64,000 bases of DNA from CAZLIC01 sp964559535 (GTDB lineage: Bacteria > Pseudomonadota > Alphaproteobacteria > Rhodobacterales > Rhodobacteraceae), in NCBI GenBank assembly GCA_964559535.1, contig CAZLIC010000002.1, positions 110,466 through 174,465 on the forward strand, read 5' to 3'. Position 1 is the first letter of the stretch; each line of letters starts with the position of its first letter. Below are positions 51,936-60,193 of the stretch, piece after piece. The notes beneath the pieces were generated by a model that was not told the DNA's origin, searched no databases, and saw only the letters and a program-made list of their open reading frames with translations. The position numbers and the translations under genes are program-made.

Positions 51936-52619
51936 TCAGTTGCCGTCCGGTGCGGCCGTGCCGGGCGCCGGTTCCGGCGTATCCAGCGTGCCCCCCAGCG
52001 CCACCACCACCTGCGCCGCGCGGCGGCGCAGGCCCTGCGGCGCTTCCTGGTCTTGCGTCAGCGCCGTCAGCTGGGCGATGGCCGCGTCGCGCTTGCCCTC
52101 GGCCAGCGTCAGATAGGCCATCTGCTCCAGCGCCAGCACGCGGTAGGGCCGCCCCGGCGCGGCAATCGGGTCCAGCGCGACGCGTGCCTCGGACACCGGC
52201 AACTCGGCCCCCAACAGGACCACACGCTTCAGCGTGGCAAGGTCGCGCCAGGTTGCCGGCAGCGCGGCGTCCCCCTCAACCGCCATCAGCGCCGCAAGGC
52301 TGCCGTCGCGGTCGGTCTGCGGGTCCGAGGCCAACAGCATGTCGCGCACGGCGGCCTGCTCACGCTCTGCCGGAAGCCCCTGCAGAAGCTCGCGCCGGGC
52401 TGCGGGCGTGGGCGCCTCCAGCGCGGCAAAGGTTGCATCGCCAAAGGCCTGCGCCAGCGACGCGTCCTGCGCCTTGCGCCATTCCGTCCAGGCCGCCCCG
52501 CCCACCAGTGCCAGCACGGCCAGCACGGCAATCCAGCCATACTTGCGGAACATCGCGAACAGCTTGTCGCGGCGGACCTCCTCGGTCACCTCGTCGATGA
52601 AGCTTTCGGGGTTCGACAC
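51936..52619 (-). CDS. YfgM-like single-pass membrane protein with tetratricopeptide-type region
   Basis: 227 residues. A cytoplasmic start (MSNPESFIDEVTEEVRRDKLFAMFRKYG) precedes one membrane helix (WIAVLAVLALVGGAAW, about 29-45); the periplasmic part is helical, with a TPR-like pair near 160-200. In E. coli YfgM is a periplasmic chaperone-type partner of the Sec translocon and lies ahead of bamB, as here (14-base gap). Confidence 0.82.
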   Translation of the reverse strand: MSNPESFIDEVTEEVRRDKLFAMFRKYGWIAVLAVLALVGGAAWTEWRKAQDASLAQAFGDATFAALEAPTPAARRELLQGLPAEREQAAVRDMLLASDPQTDRDGSLAALMAVEGDAALPATWRDLATLKRVVLLGAELPVSEARVALDPIAAPGRPYRVLALEQMAYLTLAEGKRDAAIAQLTALTQDQEAPQGLRRRAAQVVVALGGTLDTPEPAPGTAAPDGN

Positions 52620-52661
52620 GCTGCTCTCCCTTGGTTCCGCCCGTCATATACGGGATTGCAA

Positions 52662-52679
52662 GGGCTTGCCAAGAAGCCC
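52662..52679 (-). terminator. Weak hairpin after the Atm1-type exporter gene
   Basis: GGGCTT (52662-52667) and AAGCCC (52674-52679) pair around a 6-base loop, 10 bases after the exporter stop on the minus strand. The tail TTGCAATCCC is only mildly T-rich. Confidence 0.4.
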
Positions 52680-52689
52680 CGGCTAACGC

Positions 52690-54603
52690 CTACAGGTTCA
52701 TTGCCCGCGGCGCGATGCGGTCACGCTCCGATTTCAGCGGATCGGGCACGCGGTCTTCCCACAGGCCATAGCGGACAACCGACTGGTCATCGTCCGACTG
52801 TGCGGCCCACATCGCCGCATACTTGCCGCCACGCGCAAGCAGGTCGTCATGCGTGCCCTGTTCCACCACCTGCCCGGCCTCCAGCACCACGATGCAATCC
52901 GCATCGGCCACGGTGGACAGCCGGTGCGCAATCACGATCACGCTGCGCCCCTGCCCCATCTCGCGCAGGCTCTCCTGGATGTCACGCTCGGTCTGGGTGT
53001 CCAGCGCGCTGGTTGCCTCATCCAGAATCAGGATGGGCGGGTTCTTCAGAAGGGTGCGCGCAATGCCCACGCGCTGCTTTTCGCCGCCCGAAAGCTTCAG
53101 CCCGCGCTCGCCGACCTTCGTCTCGTATCCCTGGGGCAGTGACACGACAAAGTCGTGAATCTTCGCCGCCCGCGCCGCCGCTTCGACATCGGCCTGCGTG
53201 GCGCCGTCGCGGCCATAGGCGATGTTGTAGCCGATGGTGTCGTTGAACAGCACCGTGTCCTGCGGCACCACGCCAATCGCGGCGTGCAGGCTGTCCTGGG
53301 TGACCGTGCGGATGTCCTGCCTGTCAATGCGGATGGCGCCGCCGGTGACGTCGTAGAAGCGGAACAGAAGCCGCCCGATGGTGGACTTGCCCGAACCCGA
53401 GGGCCCGACGATGGCCACCTTCTGCCCCGGCGCCACGGTCAGGTCGATGCCGCGCAGGATGGCGCGGTCAGATTCGTAGGCAAAGGTCACGCCGTCGAAA
53501 CGCACCTCGCCCCCGGTCACCTTCAGCGGCTTTGCATCGGCCGCGTCGGTGATCTCGGCCGGCTGGCCCAGCAGCGTGAACATCTCGGCCATGTCCACCA
53601 GCGCCTGCCGGATTTCGCGGTAGACGGTGCCCAGAAAGTTCAGCGGCATGGTGATCTGGATCATGTAGGCGTTCACCATCACGAAATCGCCGACCGTCAG
53701 CGTGCCCGCCGCCACCCCGCGTGCCGCCATGACCATCACGATGACCAGGCCCGAGGTGATGAGGAACGACTGGCCCAGGTTCAGGAACGACAGCGACAGG
53801 CCGGTCTTCACCGCGGCCACCTCGTACCCTTCCATCGCGCGGTCATAGCGCGCGGCCTCGCGCCCCTCGGCGGCAAAGTACTTCACGGTCTCGAAGTTCA
53901 GCAGGCTGTCGATGGCCTTCTGGTTGGCATCGGTGTCCTGGTCGTTCATCTGGCGCCGGATCGCCACCCGCCATTCGGTGACCCGAAGCGTGAAGGTGAC
54001 GTACAGCGCAATGGTGACCAGCACCACCAGCATGTAGGACATGCCGAACAGCGTGGCAAAGATCACCGCCACCATCGCCAGTTCCAGCACCAGCGGCCCG
54101 ATGGAAAACAGCATGAAGCGCAGCAGGAAATCGATGCCCTTCACGCCGCGCTCGATGATGCGCGACAGGCCGCCCGTCTTGCGCGTGATGTGGAACCGCA
54201 GGGACAGGCGGTGGATGTGGGTGAATGTTTCCAGCGCAACACGGCGCAACGCCCGCTGCCCCACCCGCACGAACACGGCATCGCGCAATTCCCCAAACAG
54301 CACGGCACCGAAGCGGGCCATGCCGTAGGCCACGGTCAGGCCCGCCGCGCCGATCAGCAGCAGCGTGGCCTCGTCGCGGCTTTCGCCCGACAGGGCATCG
54401 ACCGCCGCCTTGTAGAAGAAGGGCGTGGTGACCGACACGATCTTGGCCACCAGCAGCAGCAGCAACGCCGCGACAACGCGCCGCTTTACCCAGCCTTGCC
54501 CCGGCGGCCAAAGATAGGGCGCCACGCGGCGTATCGTACTCGAAGCGGACCCCGTGGCCCGTCCGGCATCCGTGGATCTGGCCGTCTTGCTGGGCCTGCG
54601 CAT
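52690..54603 (-). CDS. ABC exporter of the Atm1/HMT1 type
   Basis: 637 residues: one six-helix membrane domain (about 40-340) fused to one ATPase domain with Walker A GPSGSGKST, Q-loop VPQDTVLFNDTI, signature LSGGEKQRVGIAR and Walker B ILILDEATSALDT. Sequence style (RFHITRKTGGLSRIIERGVKGI, NFETVKYFAAEGREA) is that of the Atm1/HMT1 group, which exports glutathione- or sulfur-containing compounds linked to metal and iron-sulfur homeostasis. It works as a homodimer. GGGAGAG lies 8 bases upstream of the ATG. Confidence 0.9.
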   Translation of the reverse strand: MRRPSKTARSTDAGRATGSASSTIRRVAPYLWPPGQGWVKRRVVAALLLLLVAKIVSVTTPFFYKAAVDALSGESRDEATLLLIGAAGLTVAYGMARFGAVLFGELRDAVFVRVGQRALRRVALETFTHIHRLSLRFHITRKTGGLSRIIERGVKGIDFLLRFMLFSIGPLVLELAMVAVIFATLFGMSYMLVVLVTIALYVTFTLRVTEWRVAIRRQMNDQDTDANQKAIDSLLNFETVKYFAAEGREAARYDRAMEGYEVAAVKTGLSLSFLNLGQSFLITSGLVIVMVMAARGVAAGTLTVGDFVMVNAYMIQITMPLNFLGTVYREIRQALVDMAEMFTLLGQPAEITDAADAKPLKVTGGEVRFDGVTFAYESDRAILRGIDLTVAPGQKVAIVGPSGSGKSTIGRLLFRFYDVTGGAIRIDRQDIRTVTQDSLHAAIGVVPQDTVLFNDTIGYNIAYGRDGATQADVEAAARAAKIHDFVVSLPQGYETKVGERGLKLSGGEKQRVGIARTLLKNPPILILDEATSALDTQTERDIQESLREMGQGRSVIVIAHRLSTVADADCIVVLEAGQVVEQGTHDDLLARGGKYAAMWAAQSDDDQSVVRYGLWEDRVPDPLKSERDRIAPRAMNL

Positions 54604-54667
54604 GAAAAAGCTCTCCCTGGCGGGAGGCAGGTCTAGCCCTTGCTGCCGGAAATGGCCAGAGCCCCGG

Positions 54668-56854
54668 TCAGGGCATTGCGGGAATGCTGAACACCTGGCC
54701 GGGGTAGATCAGGTTGGGGTCCTTGATGCTGTCCCGGTTGGCGTTCCACACCTGCACATACATCACCCCATCGCCGTACTGCCCCTTGGCGATGGCCCAC
54801 AGGGTGAAGCCGGGCTGCACGGTCACCGTGACGGGGGCCAGCGCGGCCGGTTCCGCGGCGGCTGTGGCCTTGGGCGCAAGGGGTGGGTCGGCTGCAGGTT
54901 CCGGTGCGCTGGCGACCGCGTCCGCTGCGGGGGATACCGCCGAAGGGGAAACGGGAGACACCGCCTTGGGCGCGGCAACCGCCGCCGTTTCGACGGCAGG
55001 TGCCGCAGGTGCCGCCGGAAGTTCCGCAGGCGCGGCATCGGCGGCGGGCGGCGGCGGGGGTTCGGCCGGGGATGGCGCTGCGGCAGACCCCGGCGCGTCT
55101 GCCACCGCTGTCGCAGGCGCCTCGGCCGGTGCGGTGTCGGTTCCCGGTGCGGGCGGCGGCGGGGCCGGTGGCGCTGCGGCCTGCAACGCGGGGGCCTCCG
55201 AGACCGTCGCTTCGGCCACCGCTTCGGGCTGCGGTGCGGCTGCGGGTTCGCTGGCGGGTTCCGGCGCGGCAGGTTCGGGCACGGGTGGCTCGGGCGCGGG
55301 TGGCTCGGGCGTGGCGGGCTCGGGCGTGGCGGGTTCGGGCGTGGCAGGTTCGGGCGCTGCAGCAGATTGTTGCGCATCCTGCGTGTCGGCGGCAGGGACC
55401 GCGGAAGGATCGGCCTGGGAAGACCCGGGGCTGGCCGTCGCTTCGGCGGCGGCAGGGGCCGGTTTGGCCAATGGCGCGGCCTCTGGCGCCGGGGTGGCAG
55501 GTTCGGCCGACGCCACCCGGGTTGACGGGGGTTCCGCAGGCGGGGGTTGCGGCACGGCAGGCGCTTCGGCCGGGGCCGCGGCCTGCGTTTCGGCCGGATC
55601 AGACGCCGCCGGTGCATCGGCGGGCGGGCTGATCCCCAGCGCCGCGGCCAACGTTTCGGACGTTTCGCGCAGGAACGGCGTTTCAAACCGCGCAGACACC
55701 TTGCCGTCGGCATCGGTCTGGTCGGCCCGCAGCGTGTAGTGTCCCGGAGCGATCTCGGGCATCACGCTGCCCCAGCCACCGTCATCGCCCACCGGCAGCA
55801 TCGTCAGCAGCGCATTGTCCAGATACAGCCGCACCACCTGGCCGGGCGCCCCGCGGCCGGCAAACTGCACCTTGCCCTGGGCCGTATAGCCGATCACGTC
55901 GATGGTGACCGGGACCGGACCGGCTGCCGCGGGCGGCGGCGTCAGCACCCGCACGCCATCATCGGTCAGTTGCAGGGCCGCAGGCGGCGCCTCTGGCACC
56001 GCAGCCGCCGCGGTTTCGGCGGGCGATTCGGACGCCGCGACATCTTCGGCCAGGGGTTCGGTCGAGGGTTCGGGCGAGGGTTCGGGCGAGGGTTCGGGCT
56101 GGGGTTCGGGCTGGGGTTCAGGCGCAAGTTCAGGCTGGGGTTCGGGCGGGGCCTGTTCGGCCTCGGCCACGGCCGCGGCCGGGATCAGCACTACGGGCTC
56201 GTCGGACGAAATCTTGGACCCGTCGGCCAGTTCCATGACCAGTGTCATCAGCCGCGGCTTGCCATCGGGGGTCAGGGTGAAATTGGCCACGAACTCGCCC
56301 CGATCCGTGGCCGTTGCACGCACCACTTCGGCGGCGTCCACCAGCACCGCCACCGAAGCCCCGGGGTCGGCCCGCCCGGCAATCAGGACGAACCCGCCCG
56401 GATCGATCCGCCACAGATCCAGCTCGGGCGCCGCCGGCTGGGCGGGCGGCGGCTCGGTGGCCGCAAGCGGTTCCGGTGCAGGCGTTTGCGGCGGGTCTTC
56501 TGCCGGCACGTCCGCCTGTGGCGCAACGGCGTCTGCCGCCGACGCCGTGGCCTGTTCCCCGGCCTCGGCCGCTATGGTCTCGGTCGCTATGGTCTCGGTC
56601 GCGGCGGGTTCGGGCGCGGCGGGTTCGGGCGCGGCCGGTTCGGGCATCACGGGGGCGGTTTCTTCGACGCGGGGTTCGGCCTCCGGCTGGGGCGGCTGCG
56701 CGGTTTCAGGCGATTCCAGTGCGGCAACAGGCACCGGCGGCACGGTCGGCTCGGGCGCCGGATCATTGCGGAACAACAGCAGCGCCACCCCGCCCACCAC
56801 CGCCAATCCTGCGGCCGCGGCCGCACCGGCCGCCGCCCCGCCCCATTTCGCCAT
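54668..56854 (-). CDS. Large Pro/Glu/Ala-rich membrane-anchored LysM protein
   Basis: 728 residues. One membrane helix near the N-terminus (AAGAAAAAGLAVVGGVALLLF) is followed by long low-complexity stretches of P, E and A, two predicted beta-type modules (about 145-210, DLWRIDPGGFVLIAGRADPG, and 290-370, VTIDVIGYTAQGKVQFAGRG), another Pro-rich linker and a C-terminal LysM domain (about 675-728, TLWAIAKGQYGDGVMYVQVW). LysM binds peptidoglycan, so the protein could bridge inner membrane and cell wall. Start 56854 follows GGGGGTGA; ATG at 56866 has no RBS. Confidence 0.82.
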   Translation of the reverse strand: MAKWGGAAAGAAAAAGLAVVGGVALLLFRNDPAPEPTVPPVPVAALESPETAQPPQPEAEPRVEETAPVMPEPAAPEPAAPEPAATETIATETIAAEAGEQATASAADAVAPQADVPAEDPPQTPAPEPLAATEPPPAQPAAPELDLWRIDPGGFVLIAGRADPGASVAVLVDAAEVVRATATDRGEFVANFTLTPDGKPRLMTLVMELADGSKISSDEPVVLIPAAAVAEAEQAPPEPQPELAPEPQPEPQPEPSPEPSPEPSTEPLAEDVAASESPAETAAAAVPEAPPAALQLTDDGVRVLTPPPAAAGPVPVTIDVIGYTAQGKVQFAGRGAPGQVVRLYLDNALLTMLPVGDDGGWGSVMPEIAPGHYTLRADQTDADGKVSARFETPFLRETSETLAAALGISPPADAPAASDPAETQAAAPAEAPAVPQPPPAEPPSTRVASAEPATPAPEAAPLAKPAPAAAEATASPGSSQADPSAVPAADTQDAQQSAAAPEPATPEPATPEPATPEPPAPEPPVPEPAAPEPASEPAAAPQPEAVAEATVSEAPALQAAAPPAPPPPAPGTDTAPAEAPATAVADAPGSAAAPSPAEPPPPPAADAAPAELPAAPAAPAVETAAVAAPKAVSPVSPSAVSPAADAVASAPEPAADPPLAPKATAAAEPAALAPVTVTVQPGFTLWAIAKGQYGDGVMYVQVWNANRDSIKDPNLIYPGQVFSIPAMP
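55257..55361. repeat. 15-bp tandem repeats coding for Pro-Glu linker of the LysM protein
   Basis: Seven consecutive 15-base units of the form GGTTCGGGCGTGGCA with small changes; on the minus strand each gives a five-residue block such as PEPAT or PEPPA. The near-identity of neighbouring units suggests recent slippage and possible length variation. Confidence 0.75.
56055..56150. repeat. 12-bp tandem repeats coding for Pro-Glu linker of the LysM protein
   Basis: Eight 12-base units of the form GGTTCGGGCGAG/GGTTCGGGCTGG in register, each encoding four residues (PEPS or PEPQ) on the minus strand. Unit length differs from the 15-base array further along the same gene, so the two arose separately. 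Confidence 0.75.
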
Positions 56855-56956
56855 CGTCACCCCCATGCACGGACCTTGATCGGACCGCGTCATCTTCCTT
56901 TTCCGACAGGAAGGCGATTATCTGGCCGGAACGCAACCGGATTCACGCGAGACATC

Positions 56957-57523
56957 ATGCCCCCCGCCGCTACAGCCCGATCCGTCTGCGTCTTCTGCGG
57001 CTCTCGCATGGGGAACAACCCGGTCTTTGCCGTCGAAGCCCGGGCCATGGGCCGGATGCTGGCCGACCAGGGCTGGCGTCTGGTCTATGGCGCAGGCGAC
57101 ACCGGACTGATGGGCGAGGTGGCACGCGGTGCGATCGACGCGGGCGGCCGGACGCTGGGCGTCATCCCCGCACATCTGATCGCCCGCGAACAGGGGCGGC
57201 GGGACCTGACGCAGTTCGTCGTCACCGAAGACATGCACGAGCGCAAGAAGGTGATGTTCATGAACTCGGACGCCATCGTGGTGCTGCCGGGCGGTGCAGG
57301 GTCGCTGGACGAGTTTTTCGAGGTGCTGACCTGGGCGCAGATCGGGCTGCACCGCAAGCCGATCTTCCTGCTGGACACGGGGGGCTACTGGCAGCCGCTG
57401 GCGGCCCTGATCGACCACGTGGTGGCGCACGGCTTTGCCGAACGCTCGCTGGTGGCAGGCTTCACGCGGGTGCCCGATGTGGACAGCATGCGCGGTGCCC
57501 TGAACGCGGCGCTGGCCGGATAG
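56957..57523 (+). CDS. LOG-family (TIGR00730) nucleotide phosphoribohydrolase-like protein
   Basis: 188 residues. The family motif reads PGGAGSLDEFFE (111-122, with Ser where most have Thr), preceded by MHERKKVMF. Members cleave cytokinin-type or other nucleoside monophosphates to base and ribose 5-phosphate; bacterial roles are varied. The start at 56957 begins the homology (RSVCVFCGSR). It is divergent from the LysM gene and convergent with the metallophosphoesterase. Confidence 0.9.
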   Translation: MPPAATARSVCVFCGSRMGNNPVFAVEARAMGRMLADQGWRLVYGAGDTGLMGEVARGAIDAGGRTLGVIPAHLIAREQGRRDLTQFVVTEDMHERKKVMFMNSDAIVVLPGGAGSLDEFFEVLTWAQIGLHRKPIFLLDTGGYWQPLAALIDHVVAHGFAERSLVAGFTRVPDVDSMRGALNAALAG

Positions 57524-57584
57524 CCGCGCGCCCCGAAGACCGCGGCGCGTCGCGTCCAAGGGTCCGGCCCGGGGCCGCTGCGAA

Positions 57585-58466
57585 TCAGGCCCCCGAAAGT
57601 TCGACCAGCGTGATCTCGGGCGGCATGCCGAAACGGACCGGTGCGATCGAGCAGCCGATGCCGCCGGTGACCACAAGGTCGCCGCCGTTTTCCCGGACAT
57701 GCCCGTACGCATAGCGGTTGCCAAACCGTGACGGCACTACGGGCGACCAGCCCATCAGCCGCACCTGCCCGCCATGCGTGTGGCCCGAAAGCGTCAGCGC
57801 CACCCGGTCAGGCACTTGCGGAAAGATGTCGGGCTCGTGCGCCAGCAGAACCACGGGCGCATCGTCGCTTACCTGTGCCAGCGTGCCCGGCAGGTCGTCC
57901 AGCCCCACCAGCCCGCGCTTGCCGCGCAACAGCGCCAGCTGGTCCTCAAGGCCCGCCAGCCAGAAACCTTCCAACCGCACCGCCCGGTTCGAAAGCACCG
58001 GAATTCCTGCCGCCTGCAGCGCGTCGGAATAAAGGTTCGGCAACCCGCCCCGCGCCTGCGCGCTGCGGTCATCCCACCAGTCGTGGTTGCCCAGAATCGC
58101 CTGCACCCCCAGCCGCGCCCGCAGCCGCGCCAGCACCGGTGCAACCTCGGCAATCGTCACCGGCGCCGTCAGAAACCTGTGTCCCGCGGCATAGTCGCCC
58201 AGCAGCACCGTCAGGTCGGGCTGCAGCGCGTTGGCCATCTCAACCACCTGTGCCACCCGTTCCGGCCCAACCCAGGGACGGCCCACATGCAGATCGCCGA
58301 TGGCCACCATGCGCAAGGGCGGCCCCGTCCAGCGCGGCGTCGCCACCGGCCAGCGCTGCACCCGCAGGCGCCACGCGGGCTCGATGCCAAAGGCATAGCC
58401 GCCAAGCGAAAGGCCTGCCAGCGTTGCCCCCAGCAGGCCCTTCAGAACACCACGGCGGGTGATCAC
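57585..58466 (-). CDS. Tat-exported metallophosphoesterase
   Basis: 293 residues with GTG start at 58466, overlapping the sodB stop (GTGA). The N-terminus ITRRGVLKGLLGATLAG is a twin-arginine signal. Metal-binding motifs are in order: GDLHVG, GDYAAG, GNHDWW, and the GHTHGGQ box. This is the YkuE-like calcineurin phosphoesterase group, acting in or on the periplasmic side; substrate unknown. No in-frame ATG gives a signal peptide, which supports the GTG. Confidence 0.88.
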   Translation of the reverse strand: MITRRGVLKGLLGATLAGLSLGGYAFGIEPAWRLRVQRWPVATPRWTGPPLRMVAIGDLHVGRPWVGPERVAQVVEMANALQPDLTVLLGDYAAGHRFLTAPVTIAEVAPVLARLRARLGVQAILGNHDWWDDRSAQARGGLPNLYSDALQAAGIPVLSNRAVRLEGFWLAGLEDQLALLRGKRGLVGLDDLPGTLAQVSDDAPVVLLAHEPDIFPQVPDRVALTLSGHTHGGQVRLMGWSPVVPSRFGNRYAYGHVRENGGDLVVTGGIGCSIAPVRFGMPPEITLVELSGA

Positions 58467-59065
58467 AGACCGGCGGCCACGGCTTCCCAGTTCACCAGCT
58501 TGTCCAGGAAGTTGGTCAGGTAGGCCGGGCGCTTGTTGCGGAAGTCGATGTAGTAGGAATGTTCCCACACATCGCAGCCCAACAGCGCGGTCTGGCCAAA
58601 GCACAGCGGGTTCACGCCGTTCTCTGTCTTGGTCACCTTCAGCGCGCCGTCCTTGTCCTTTACCAGCCAGCACCAGCCGCTGCCGAACTGGCCCGCACCG
58701 GCCGCCGCGAAGGCATCCTTGAACGCCTGCACCGACCCGAAGCTTTCGGTCAGCGCCTGTTCCAGCGCCCCCGGCATGCCCTTGGCCTCGCCCGGCGCCA
58801 TCCAGCCCCAGAACATGTTGTGGTTCCAGTGCTGCGAGGCATTGTTGAAGATGCCCGACTGCGCCACCGCGCCGGCCGCATAGGTGCCGGTGACGATGTC
58901 TTCCAGCGACTTGCCTTCCCACTCGGTCCCGGCAATCAGCTTGTTGCCGTTGTCGACGTAGGCCTTGTGGTGCAGGTCGTGGTGGTATTCGAGCGTTTCC
59001 TTCGACATGCCAAGCGCGGCAAGCGCGTCATGGGCATAGGGAAGGTCGGGGAGCGTGAAGGCCAT
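58463..59065 (-). CDS. sodB: Superoxide dismutase, predicted iron type
   Basis: 200 residues. Metal ligands are His28 (EYHHDLHH), His82 (QHWNHN), and the Asp and His in GCDVWEHSYYIDF. Gln78 in NNASQHWNH, where manganese enzymes have Gly, points to iron, as does GQFGSGW. No signal peptide, so cytoplasmic. Its stop overlaps the start of the metallophosphoesterase gene, an unusual pairing. Confidence 0.95.
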   Translation of the reverse strand: MAFTLPDLPYAHDALAALGMSKETLEYHHDLHHKAYVDNGNKLIAGTEWEGKSLEDIVTGTYAAGAVAQSGIFNNASQHWNHNMFWGWMAPGEAKGMPGALEQALTESFGSVQAFKDAFAAAGAGQFGSGWCWLVKDKDGALKVTKTENGVNPLCFGQTALLGCDVWEHSYYIDFRNKRPAYLTNFLDKLVNWEAVAAGL

Positions 59066-59139
59066 GGCCGGTCCTTTCGGGTTCGGGGAAGGTCTTGCAG
59101 CGCAGATAGGCGCGCGCCGATGCCCCGGTCAAGTGCGGC

Positions 59140-59556
59140 TCAGCGCGAAGTCAGCTTGCAGCTTCCCTCGCCCGACCATTTGTTGTCATAACCGCCCGGC
59201 TGCGCGTCGATGGTCGCGGGGCGGCCGTCCTTGAAGTAGGTCAGCCGGTACCGCATCACCGCCGACTGCCCCTTGTTCTGCGAGGTGAACTTCCACGAAT
59301 AGGTGATCCGCGCGCGGGTTTCCTCGCCGCGGGCGGCGTCGATCGGGGTTCCGATGAAATGCCGGATCAGCGGATCGAACACCGTGGCCGCAGGCTTGGA
59401 CGCATCGTCCTCGATCACCAGGATTTCCGGCACCCAGCCACCGCCCCGCGCACTCTTTTGCGGGAAACTGCACTCAAGTCTGCTTGTCTTCGCGGCGGCG
59501 GCACCCGTCATCACCACCATACACACAAGCGCAGTCCCTATCTGCCGGAACACCAT
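59140..59556 (-). CDS. Small secreted protein of unknown function
   Basis: 138 residues. A Sec signal peptide (MVFRQIGTALVCMVVMTGAAAA, cleavage after about 22) precedes a beta-rich, basic domain with two cysteines (LECSFP and GSCKLTSR) that could form one disulfide. Start 59556 has GGGAG at 9 bases; a longer frame from 59604 adds a poor N-terminus. I do not recognise the family. It lies between sodB and the sox operon on the same strand. Confidence 0.7.
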   Translation of the reverse strand: MVFRQIGTALVCMVVMTGAAAAKTSRLECSFPQKSARGGGWVPEILVIEDDASKPAATVFDPLIRHFIGTPIDAARGEETRARITYSWKFTSQNKGQSAVMRYRLTYFKDGRPATIDAQPGGYDNKWSGEGSCKLTSR

Positions 59557-59659
59557 CTGCAACTCCCTGCCGCCACCCCCGCAGGTTGTTCGGTTTCGGT
59601 ACATCCGTCAAGCCGTCCGGCCCCGGCGCGGCCCCTCCCCGGGGCTGGGGGGCCTTTGC

Positions 59660-60193
59660 TCAGGCGGCCGCGTTTGCCATCACATCAAACGCATAGCGGG
59701 CCACCGACCGGAACGTGACCACGGTAAAGCCCGTGCCATCGCCCCACAGCGCGCAGGCCACCTGCGCCAGCCGGGTGCGGCGCAGCTCATCCGGCGCGAG
59801 CGTCGGAAAATCCACCGGGCAAAGGCGCGACAGGGTGTCCGCGGCCTTGGCGCCTTCCACCCGGAACACGGCGCGGGCGTCGGACACATCGACCGCCAGA
59901 TGATGCCCCTGCCCCAGGGCGCCGGCGATTTTCGCCAGCATGTCCGGCACATCGGCGCGGTTTCCGATCAGCAGATACTCGTCGGGCGACATCCAGGCGG
60001 CCGCATGGGCGCCGTTCGTCAAAATGCGACGCTGCCTGGGCATGCCGCAGCCGGTGGCTGCGCCGATGGCTTCGGCCAGGCCCGGCAGGTCGGCCTCGGC
60101 GCGCAGCGTCACCATGCCCAGCGGGCCGATCTCGCGGACAGTTGAGACGCCACTATAAGAGACGCCGCCAAGCGGTTGAACAGGTTCAGACAT
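59660..60193 (-). CDS. soxG: Sarcosine oxidase gamma subunit
   Basis: 177 residues. It resembles the GcvT/YgfZ-type fold of SoxG (WMSPDEYLLIG, DVSDARAVFRVEG, DTLSRLCPVDF). It completes heterotetrameric sarcosine oxidase, which turns sarcosine, O2 and tetrahydrofolate into glycine, methylene-THF and H2O2. The start at 60193 overlaps the soxA stop by 8 bases. Confidence 0.92.
   Translation of the reverse strand: MSEPVQPLGGVSYSGVSTVREIGPLGMVTLRAEADLPGLAEAIGAATGCGMPRQRRILTNGAHAAAWMSPDEYLLIGNRADVPDMLAKIAGALGQGHHLAVDVSDARAVFRVEGAKAADTLSRLCPVDFPTLAPDELRRTRLAQVACALWGDGTGFTVVTFRSVARYAFDVMANAAA

Noticed and set aside
54714..55739. Plus-strand frame of 341 codons rich in Ala, Gly and Ser
   Set aside because: It is the mirror of the Pro/Glu/Ala-rich coding repeats of the LysM gene; no start context or homology.
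57561..57580. Bidirectional terminator between the LOG-family gene and the metallophosphoesterase
   Set aside because: The CGGCCC-G-GGGCCG palindrome leaves too small a loop and has no T-run.
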